Of a DNA stretch of 52,714 nucleotides, positions 46,529 to 52,714 are shown one piece after another. The first letter of the stretch is position 1. Every line of letters begins with the position of its first letter. The stretch covers positions 1-52,714 of the forward strand of contig JANQJH010000060.1 in assembly GCA_028281705.1 (NCBI GenBank), written 5' to 3'. Source of the DNA: Verrucomicrobiales bacterium (lineage in GTDB: Bacteria; Verrucomicrobiota; Verrucomicrobiia; Verrucomicrobiales; DEV007). The notes below the pieces were generated by a model. That model was not told where the DNA came from. It saw only the letters and a program-made list of their open reading frames with translations, and searched no databases. Both the position numbers and the translations under genes were made by a program.

Positions 46529-48490
46529 ATGAGTTCGATTGTTGGAATCATGAGCCTGGACGGAGCGCAAATCGATCGGGAGCGCCTCCGACGTATGGTC
46601 GATCGGTCCATTGGCTGGCATGACAGCAAGCGGAATCTTTGGATTGGGGACAGTATCGGCCTGGGGCACACGCAGCGGGCCAATACGCCGGAATCGATCG
46701 AGGAGACCCAGCCTTGGATCGAACCGGAAACCAAGTTGGTGATCAGCGCTGCCGCCCGGATCGACAACCGGGATGAACTCCTCAGTCAGCTTGGACTGGA
46801 GGCTCGCCCGATACGCACTGACGCCCAGCTGATTCTGCTCGGCTATCTCAAGTGGGGGTGCGAAGTTTTGCCCCGTCTGGTGGGGGATTTTGCTTTCGCC
46901 ATCTGGGATCCCCGAGATCGAGAGTTGTTTTGTGCACGGGACTTCATCGGCACACAGCAGCTCTACTATCACCAAGGGCCAAGGATAGTTCTTTTTGCTT
47001 CCGAACTCAGCGCACTGATGGCCGCCGGATACGTTCCTCGCGAGATCAATGCTGACAAGATCGCTGAGGTGCTGCTCAAGCGCACAAACAATGCGGCCAC
47101 TACGATCTACCAAGGTGTCCAAGCATTGAAGCCGGCTTGCTGGATGCGCATGGACAGCAGCGCCACAGAAATTCGTGAGCACTGGAAACCTGAGATCGAG
47201 AAGGAAATTCGATTGCAGTCCTCCGACGAGTATGTCGAAGCCTATCAAGAGCTGTTTCAGCAGGCCGTCGAGTCACGCATGCGGTCTCCTTTTGCGATTG
47301 GCACGACGTTAACCTCAGGTTTGGATTCCAGCTCGGTCACGTGGTGCGCCCGGGGTGTTGCCGCCGCCAAAGGTAAGAAAATCCATGCTTATTCCTTTGG
47401 CGATCTCGATGATCCGAACACGACCGTGGAGAAATGTACCTACGCGGACGCGTTTCTGCAGAAGTTCCCCATGTCTCACGAATATCGGGCTTGGGGGCAG
47501 GATGGTATCTTCTCTGACCAGGATCATCTGCTGCAAGCGTTGGGTTCGCCGTTTCGCGACGTGGCCTTTGATCGCTGGATTGCCGTTTGTGAACTCCTGC
47601 GACGATCCGGCGGGCGTACTCTCTTGAGCGGCCAAGGGGGCGATCTCTTGACCACCAGTCATGCGCACGACTACTTGTTTGGGCTAATGTTTCAAGGCCG
47701 ATGGTTGCGTTTGATGAGGGAAATTCGACAACAGGCCAGGAACACGGGGCGGTCTGTGCGATCGATAGTCCGGAGTGAATTGATTGGGCCACTCCTGAAG
47801 AGCTCACTGGCAGGTCCCGGACTCGCAGCAAGCGAATACCAACGAAGTCAGCCTCTCTTCGTGGTGCCGTGCATTGCGAGGCCGGAGTTCGTTTTCAGTT
47901 ACTTCGGGAATGCTCGAAATGCACCTGTGCCGACTTGGGGTGATGTTTGGAGATCGCCGGTGCGGGCAAATCAAGTGGCCAATCTTTTTGCTGGAAGATA
48001 TCAGCCGTTTTATCAATCATTAGTACCTTTGGCGGCGATCCATGGTGTTGAGATTCTGTGTCCCTTGCTCGACCGCCGCTTGTGCGAATTTTGCCTGGCA
48101 GTGCCCGCCGAACAGCATCGCTTCGATGGGTGGAATCGATATCTGATCCGTCGCACAATGAGAGGCATCCTGCCCGATGGAATCGTTTGGGCTCCCCGGA
48201 AGTCCTCAGAGCCAACGGATCCATGGGGCCCTTTTCGCTCACAACGCGTTGAACGCTACGTGCTGGATCGGCTTGACGAGTATGGATCAGATTCGGAAGT
48301 CACCCGGTACTTGGATCTGGATTTGCTGAGAACTTATTGGGAGGACATCAAGCAGGTGGCCCATCGTCCGTTCGATCCCTTCAGTGCCGATGTCGTCGCG
48401 GAATCGAAGAGGAGACATTTCTCCCGCGGATTCATGACGGCCGCTTTTCTGCGTCAGCATGACCAAGTTCCTGGTAGTGGAGGAAATTGA
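46529..48490 (+). CDS. Lasso cyclase (asparagine-synthetase-like, C protein)
   Basis: 653 aa from ATG 46529. The N-terminal half is a glutaminase-like domain in which the catalytic Cys2 is replaced (MSSIVGI), so it cannot release ammonia from glutamine, as expected for a lasso cyclase. The ATP-pyrophosphatase half has the P-loop LTSGLDSSS (261-269) and LLSGQGGD. It would adenylate an Asp or Glu side chain in the core and let the N-terminal amine close the isopeptide ring. The gene is divergent from B2 and followed 56 bases later by the candidate precursor. Confidence 0.88.
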   Translation: MSSIVGIMSLDGAQIDRERLRRMVDRSIGWHDSKRNLWIGDSIGLGHTQRANTPESIEETQPWIEPETKLVISAAARIDNRDELLSQLGLEARPIRTDAQLILLGYLKWGCEVLPRLVGDFAFAIWDPRDRELFCARDFIGTQQLYYHQGPRIVLFASELSALMAAGYVPREINADKIAEVLLKRTNNAATTIYQGVQALKPACWMRMDSSATEIREHWKPEIEKEIRLQSSDEYVEAYQELFQQAVESRMRSPFAIGTTLTSGLDSSSVTWCARGVAAAKGKKIHAYSFGDLDDPNTTVEKCTYADAFLQKFPMSHEYRAWGQDGIFSDQDHLLQALGSPFRDVAFDRWIAVCELLRRSGGRTLLSGQGGDLLTTSHAHDYLFGLMFQGRWLRLMREIRQQARNTGRSVRSIVRSELIGPLLKSSLAGPGLAASEYQRSQPLFVVPCIARPEFVFSYFGNARNAPVPTWGDVWRSPVRANQVANLFAGRYQPFYQSLVPLAAIHGVEILCPLLDRRLCEFCLAVPAEQHRFDGWNRYLIRRTMRGILPDGIVWAPRKSSEPTDPWGPFRSQRVERYVLDRLDEYGSDSEVTRYLDLDLLRTYWEDIKQVAHRPFDPFSADVVAESKRRHFSRGFMTAAFLRQHDQVPGSGGN

Positions 48491-48546
48491 GCGAGGTACT
48501 GAGAAAACTCTTGATAACGAGAGAATCGAACTGTACTTGTAAAGTC

Positions 48547-48717
48547 ATGGATGCTCAGAACGAAAACAGTCCCATGGATGACGTTTCTGAAACGGCTTCA
48601 GGAGCGGAGACTACTTCGAAAGCGTGGGAGAAACCTGTCGTGATGCGACTGGCTGTCAGCAAGGCTGAAGGTGCCAACAATTACGATGATGACATGGACT
48701 TCAAAGGGGCATCCTAG
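48547..48717 (+). CDS. Candidate lasso peptide precursor
   Basis: 56 aa, acidic, immediately after the cyclase gene. The leader ends with W27-E-K-P30-V-V-M-R-L35, resembling the Y-x-x-P-x-L leader motif bound by B1. The C-terminal part has core options: A40-S56 with ring closure to D47 (position 8) or D48 (position 9) and Ser at the -2 position, or G42-S56 (GANNYDDDMDFKGAS) with D48 or D49 at position 7 or 8. A G-A-S end and a run of three Asp are unusual. No Shine-Dalgarno is evident. The assignment depends on location and pattern, not on similarity to a known precursor. Confidence 0.68.
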   Translation: MDAQNENSPMDDVSETASGAETTSKAWEKPVVMRLAVSKAEGANNYDDDMDFKGAS

Positions 48718-48774
48718 GCAGCCTTTTACTGGCCGCTTTCACGGCCCTCAGTTCGCCGCGGCATTTTTGATTCT

Positions 48775-49683
48775 TCAGTGTCGGCTTGCGAGAAAGGTAG
48801 AATAAAAATCTTCGCGCATTTTTTCAGCCATTTGGCACATCGCTTTCGAGGCTGACGTCCGCTTACGCACAGAATCGTCGATAAACTCACTACGAAACAT
48901 CTTACTGTGCTGCTTGCATGCGGTCCGCAATTGACTTGGGTCGAGGAGGGTAGGAAATCTGGCCAGCTGGAGCAGCCGATTCGCCCCTCCAGGCAGATCT
49001 CGGTAATCAAGAACCATATCGAAACAATTCTGCGCCGCCATCCGCAGTAGCCATTCTAGATAGCTTCCACAAACGCTTTCAAACTGCGTTTCCCGTTCTG
49101 CGCCTGCAATGACTTTGGAAATCCAAGGTGAGGCAGGAGTGGAGAGGAACTCCGGTGGATCGTTCACCAAGGCAGCTAACACTTCGAGCGGCTCACGCAG
49201 CAGGATGATTTGTGGAATGTCTGGAAATGTTTCCCGAAGTGACGGTGCGAACGCCAAGGCATGACTTGGCCATTTGACGATCGGACGAACACTGACCGGG
49301 CAACCTCCGCTCGTCAATCGGATCAACGGCCGAATCAATTCAGCCAAGCGGCGTTGATCCAGATCCACCCGGTGACAGGCGGCTATAAAATTGCAGAGAT
49401 AACGCGGCTCGTACAGGACGCGGACATTCTCATGAGCATCCAACAAACGGCCCAACCAGGTCGAACCGCAGCGCCCGATGTGAAAAATGAATGCCGAGGG
49501 CAGTTGATCGGCTAAGCGCGCAAGGTGAGGCGCCAAGGTGTGCGCCGAATGGTGCTCGAGCCGCGGTGGATCGGACTGCGCCTCGATGGACGGTAGTATC
49601 CATTTCGGATGCTGATTCGGATCGAAAGTCAAGATCCAGGAGGTTCCGATAAACCTCAATGTGCTGGCGTAGATGCGCGGCAT
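48775..49683 (-). CDS. Sulfotransferase family protein (PAPS-dependent)
   Basis: 302 aa from ATG 49683; starts at 49734 and 49800 are also open, but the last would run through the region needed for the divergent gene. The 5'-phosphosulfate-binding loop HIGRCGSTWLGRLLDAH (68-84) is followed by VLYEPRY, and the 3'-phosphate region is IILLREPLEVLAAL. It would transfer sulfate from PAPS to a hydroxyl or amine. Because it converges on the lasso precursor gene, the peptide (for example its Tyr46) is a possible substrate; small molecules or lipids are alternatives. Confidence 0.78.
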   Translation of the reverse strand: MPRIYASTLRFIGTSWILTFDPNQHPKWILPSIEAQSDPPRLEHHSAHTLAPHLARLADQLPSAFIFHIGRCGSTWLGRLLDAHENVRVLYEPRYLCNFIAACHRVDLDQRRLAELIRPLIRLTSGGCPVSVRPIVKWPSHALAFAPSLRETFPDIPQIILLREPLEVLAALVNDPPEFLSTPASPWISKVIAGAERETQFESVCGSYLEWLLRMAAQNCFDMVLDYRDLPGGANRLLQLARFPTLLDPSQLRTACKQHSKMFRSEFIDDSVRKRTSASKAMCQMAEKMREDFYSTFLASRH

Positions 49684-49798
49684 GAATGCTGAAAATGAGA
49701 ATGCTATCGATACTTTCGGCGTATGTGCTGCCATTAATTGGAGCTTTTTGGCAAATATTTCTTTCCAATCCTTCGGGCATTCACTGAGACTCAACCCC

Positions 49799-50959
49799 AT
49801 GTTCGAGCGAATCCAGGAATTTGCGAAGCAAGCTCGGGAAGCGGACTTCTCCCGTCGAACGCATGCCTTCGCAGCCGATATCGTGCCCGATGGAGCGGGG
49901 TTCGTTGGCTTGGACGATGTGGAGGCGATGACACTGTTCTCACCGCCGCTTCAGGAACGATCCATCCGCCTGAATTTTTTCGGGATCGATGTGTCGCCTC
50001 TTGAATATCTCGATGATTCTGGGTTCTACGATTTTACCCAGATTTCGCGATGTTTCCGAGGAGGAGCCACCGTGGTTTTCAATCAATGCCAGTGGTTTGT
50101 CGGCCCGGTCTTCCATCTGAAACGCGCCCTCGAAAAGGCAGTCGCCACCCGGGTGAATGTGAACGCCTACATCACTCCCCCGAAAGCCCAAGGCTTTCAT
50201 CGTCACGTGGATGATCACGATGTCTTCATCATTCAGGTGTCGGGCTTTAAGGCTTGGACCTTGTCCGGTGTACCGCCGTACAGTGGCGGCAGGTTTCATT
50301 GCCTCAACTGGAGCCCGGATGAGGAGCACTCGATCATCATGAATCCCGGCGATATGCTCTATCTGCCGCAAGGCGTGGCGCACTGTGCTCGCACGTACGG
50401 CGATGAACCCTCGATTCACTTGACCTGCGGCTACAGTCCTGCCAGGTGGCACAATCTGTTCACCGGCAGCGCCGAACTGGCCCTTCGGGATCACGTAGAG
50501 CTTCTCGATCGCTTCCCCGCCGAACTGGCGGAGCGTTCGGAGGAGTTCGCTGAGGAGATTCGGCGACGAGAAACGCTGGTGAGCGACATCGCCGGTCCTA
50601 CCGCACGATATATTCTGAACAAGTTTGCGGATCGGACGGAGCACCGGATGGAGCCCCTAATCGCTGCTCAGCGACGAATGGCAATGACCGATCCCTCGAT
50701 TCGATTGAAAACAACTCGCGGTGTAACGCATGCAGTTATGGCGGGTTTGTTGCGCCTCCGGCACACCGCGACCGGTCGGACTCTGGAACTGTTTCTGAGG
50801 CACCGAGCCAAGTGGGAGTGGGCTGCGCAGGCCGAGTCCTTTCATCCCATCGAGATACCTGGAGACGCGTCTAACGAGGAGAATACTCGGTTCTGTCAAT
50901 ATCTTCATTCCAACGGCTTTCTGCAATCCGCGGCGCCGAACGAAAGTCCGTCGACTTGA
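49799..50959 (+). CDS. JmjC/cupin-type Fe(II)/2-oxoglutarate oxygenase
   Basis: 386 aa from ATG 49799. The cupin core has the iron ligands H136-x-D138 in HRHVDDHDVFIIQVSGFKAW and the distal H195 in YLPQGVAHCART, the Cupin_4 pattern of bacterial ribosomal oxygenases and RiPP hydroxylases. The C-terminal 150 residues are helical, as in that group. It would hydroxylate an amino acid side chain. The start is divergent from the sulfotransferase. A RiPP tailoring role is inferred from location; in other lasso pathways such oxygenases hydroxylate Asp. Confidence 0.8.
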   Translation: MFERIQEFAKQAREADFSRRTHAFAADIVPDGAGFVGLDDVEAMTLFSPPLQERSIRLNFFGIDVSPLEYLDDSGFYDFTQISRCFRGGATVVFNQCQWFVGPVFHLKRALEKAVATRVNVNAYITPPKAQGFHRHVDDHDVFIIQVSGFKAWTLSGVPPYSGGRFHCLNWSPDEEHSIIMNPGDMLYLPQGVAHCARTYGDEPSIHLTCGYSPARWHNLFTGSAELALRDHVELLDRFPAELAERSEEFAEEIRRRETLVSDIAGPTARYILNKFADRTEHRMEPLIAAQRRMAMTDPSIRLKTTRGVTHAVMAGLLRLRHTATGRTLELFLRHRAKWEWAAQAESFHPIEIPGDASNEENTRFCQYLHSNGFLQSAAPNESPST

Positions 50960-50983
50960 GAGGCCGATTGAAACGGGAAACGT

Positions 50984-51475
50984 ATGGATCTGGCTTCGCT
51001 TGAATATATGTTCCTGAGCGTGATGGGTGTCTGGCTGGCGCTGGAGCTCTACTGTGTAAGCATGCTTCCCGGGGCCATTTGGCTGCGCGTTCATTGCCGG
51101 GGACGATGGCTGAATCACTGGCGCATGTTTGCGGACTCTTCGGGGAAACCGCCGCAGACCTACCGATTGTACTACCGCGAAAGATCCGGGAGCTGGCGTG
51201 AAGCGTGGTTGTTGGCGCATCAACCAGGGCCGTTCGCGCTCATTCACTGTCCGCAACTTGCCCTGATGACGTGGCTGTTCAAGAAGACCCAATCGGCAAC
51301 CCGCCAGCCGACACAGTGGAGCAAGGACTTTGGCTACGTTCAAGACTATGTGGTTAGCTTGGCAAAGGCGCGTCAACACGAGCCCGAAGCCATACGTGTC
51401 GTGACTGATGGTGGTCCATACGGCGGCGCGGAAAAGATCGTCATCGAGCTTTCAATCCGCGGCGATGACTCTTGA
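50984..51475 (+). CDS. Small membrane-anchored protein of HTTM module 2
   Basis: 163 aa. The N-terminal helix (YMFLSVMGVWLALELYCV) is followed by a soluble domain with WLNHWRMFADSSGKPPQTYR, then LYYRERSGSW and GPFALIHCPQLAL, and finally a helical and strand part ending IVIELSIRG. The W-x-x-F, Y-Y-x-(D/E) and G-S-W features parallel the proteins of modules 1 and 3. Its stop lies inside the start of the HTTM gene (11-bp overlap), so expression is coupled. An SdpA-like role is proposed only by analogy. Confidence 0.55.
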   Translation: MDLASLEYMFLSVMGVWLALELYCVSMLPGAIWLRVHCRGRWLNHWRMFADSSGKPPQTYRLYYRERSGSWREAWLLAHQPGPFALIHCPQLALMTWLFKKTQSATRQPTQWSKDFGYVQDYVVSLAKARQHEPEAIRVVTDGGPYGGAEKIVIELSIRGDDS

Positions 51476-52253
51476 CCTTCACCAGACCTACCAGGCTATC
51501 GGATTGCTCATTTCTATCGGGGTGGTCATCAACAGTTTGGAGTGGATCCGTCTCAGTAGGCATCTGAAGCCGGGCGGGCTCATGGCGCGACGACGCGACG
51601 GCGCCTGTCCGAAGGGATTGAGGGGGTTCTTGAGCTCCAGCCTTGACCCACCTGTCTTTACGGTGCTTTTTATCGTTCGATTACTGTGCGCTTTGGCAGT
51701 CGTCGCTTGCGTGTTTCGGGGAACGCTTCCAGCCTGGGCCCTATGGTTGATCTTCGCTACTAACCTCGTGGCCAATTATCGCCTGGAAACGGCGTCCGGA
51801 GCGGCGGAGTCTCTTGGCTTGGTGGTGATTTTTACGTGTGCTGCCTATTTAAATGGAGCTGTTTCAGAATCCTTCGCCAGCATAGGGCTGTGGTTTGTCG
51901 CAATCCACACTTGTATTGCTTACGTGTCTAACGGGTTGGTCAAAATCCAATCAAAACTTTGGTGCCAAGGGACATTTATAAGTCATCTGTTTAGTGGCTC
52001 GCGCTTCCGGAACGACAGCGTTGGGGGATTCCTGGCGCGTCATGTCTGGGTTTCCAAGTTTCTCTGCTGGAGCACCATTCTCGGCGAATGCCTGTTCCCT
52101 GTGGTGCTATGGGTGGGCGACGAATTGCGCATTGTGTTGTTGGCTGGTGGATTCCTGTTCCACCTTGGTATCGGCGTCCTGATGGGGCTGAACAACTTCT
52201 TCTGGACATTTGTCGCAACGTATCCGTGCTTTTTGTATCTCGGCCGCCAATGA
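51465..52253 (+). CDS. HTTM-like (SdpB-like) membrane protein (module 2)
   Basis: 262 aa from ATG 51465. About seven hydrophobic segments with the HTTM landmarks: IGLWFVAIHTCIAYVSNGLVK, a W-x-x-G, LGECLFPVVLW with the conserved E-x-x-F-P, and FHLGIGVLMGLNNFFWTFVA followed by T-Y-P. It shares motif order with the protein at 44812, showing a duplicated module. The SKLWCQG segment fits the family's conserved W-x-x-G. Confidence 0.68.
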   Translation: MTLDLHQTYQAIGLLISIGVVINSLEWIRLSRHLKPGGLMARRRDGACPKGLRGFLSSSLDPPVFTVLFIVRLLCALAVVACVFRGTLPAWALWLIFATNLVANYRLETASGAAESLGLVVIFTCAAYLNGAVSESFASIGLWFVAIHTCIAYVSNGLVKIQSKLWCQGTFISHLFSGSRFRNDSVGGFLARHVWVSKFLCWSTILGECLFPVVLWVGDELRIVLLAGGFLFHLGIGVLMGLNNFFWTFVATYPCFLYLGRQ

Positions 52254-52329
52254 GAGAACGCATGGAACATGGCACCAGATCCGATCCGTTCGCAGGCCGA
52301 TGATCTTGGCAGCTTCAACGATCGAAATT

Positions 52330-52714
52330 ATGAGCTTGGCGGTGTTGGGAGGCTGGCTGCTGATTTCGCTAAGTGTTGCCGGCAGGATTATCAAACGTGC
52401 ACCGTTCGATCTTTTCCGCCTGGCCCCGCGGTGGAATCTATTCAGTGCGGGACAGGGAAGCGGACAAGCCGCCATGGCGATCTATTACATCGACACCCTG
52501 ACGGATGGAGCGCAGTCGAGCCCAGTGTGTCTGACCAACGGTATTCGATATTGGCGGCCTTGGGTTCCATTTTGGAGCGCATCGCTCGCGCGGATTGTAA
52601 TCTATCGCCGACTTGCCAAGTCTTTGGTTCGCCGCCTCGACCGAGATAGGCTGCGGGAAGATGGCGCTTACCAACGCCTGATCCACCTGGTTATGCAGGA
52701 GCCCAACGTTCAAG
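52330..52714 (+). CDS. Small membrane-anchored protein of HTTM module 3 (partial, runs off the window)
   Basis: An ATG at 52330 opens a frame that stays open to the end of the window (128 residues seen). The N-terminal helix (LAVLGGWLLISLSVAG) is followed by the strongest module signature, LFRLAPRWNLFSAGQGSG, then AIYYIDTLTDG and RYWRPWVPFW, resembling the W-x-x-F / Y-x-D-x-L-x-D-G partner proteins of HTTM genes. The third HTTM gene is predicted just past the window edge. Confidence 0.6.
   Translation, partial: MSLAVLGGWLLISLSVAGRIIKRAPFDLFRLAPRWNLFSAGQGSGQAAMAIYYIDTLTDGAQSSPVCLTNGIRYWRPWVPFWSASLARIVIYRRLAKSLVRRLDRDRLREDGAYQRLIHLVMQEPNVQ

Overview
The window looks like a chromosomal segment of a Verrucomicrobiota-like bacterium. 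This is inferred from gene content, not from a database search. The clues are an immunoglobulin-domain surface protein with the arginine- and tyrosine-rich membrane N-terminus I associate with that phylum, an eukaryote-like (GH13_8) glycogen branching enzyme, a PUR/DUF3276 protein, a protein with a planctomycete-type CxxCH domain, and a core translation/transcription operon almost free of Shine-Dalgarno sequences.

Region 1 (1-16 kb) is mixed housekeeping: RadC, a class I photolyase overlapping a truncated cyclase fragment, a DoxX-like membrane protein, an Ig-domain protein divergent from an FHA-adenylate cyclase, a small protein plus a nucleotidyltransferase broken by one in-frame TGA, a miaB / membrane protein / glgB run, a lipoprotein trypsin-like protease, two PIN toxin-antitoxin modules, a XerC/D recombinase and a PUR-domain protein. 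The DNA upstream of the protease gene holds a dense cluster of hairpins closed by stable tetraloops.

Region 2 (16.3-29.7 kb) is the conserved block tRNA-Thr(GGT)-tuf // secE-nusG-rplK-rplA-rplJ-rplL-rpoB-rpoC. Strong intrinsic terminators follow tuf and rpoC, and there is an attenuator-like hairpin between rplL and rpoB.

Region 3 (29.7-34 kb) holds an L,D-transpeptidase-like protein, a NERD-UvrD helicase and small membrane proteins.

Region 4 (34 kb to the end) is an accessory region whose centre is a lasso-peptide (RiPP) biosynthetic locus: a PqqD-like RRE (B1, 45657-45950), a transglutaminase-like leader peptidase (B2, 45892-46404, opposite strand), an asparagine-synthetase-like cyclase (C, 46529-48490) and a 56-residue candidate precursor (A, 48547-48717). 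A type-D ABC exporter lies 10 kb away at 34092-35804. Around the core are possible tailoring genes: a PAPS sulfotransferase, a JmjC/cupin oxygenase, and a second PqqD-like protein coupled to a PRMT-like methyltransferase. Unusually, there are also repeated pairs made of a small anchored protein and an HTTM (vitamin-K-carboxylase-like/SdpB-like) membrane protein. Two pairs are complete and a third starts at the window edge. The pairs resemble the SdpA-SdpB maturation pair of the Bacillus SDP toxin. A lasso core linked to SdpAB-like modules and a sulfotransferase/hydroxylase pair is the most unusual system here. The locus evidently continues beyond the right edge.
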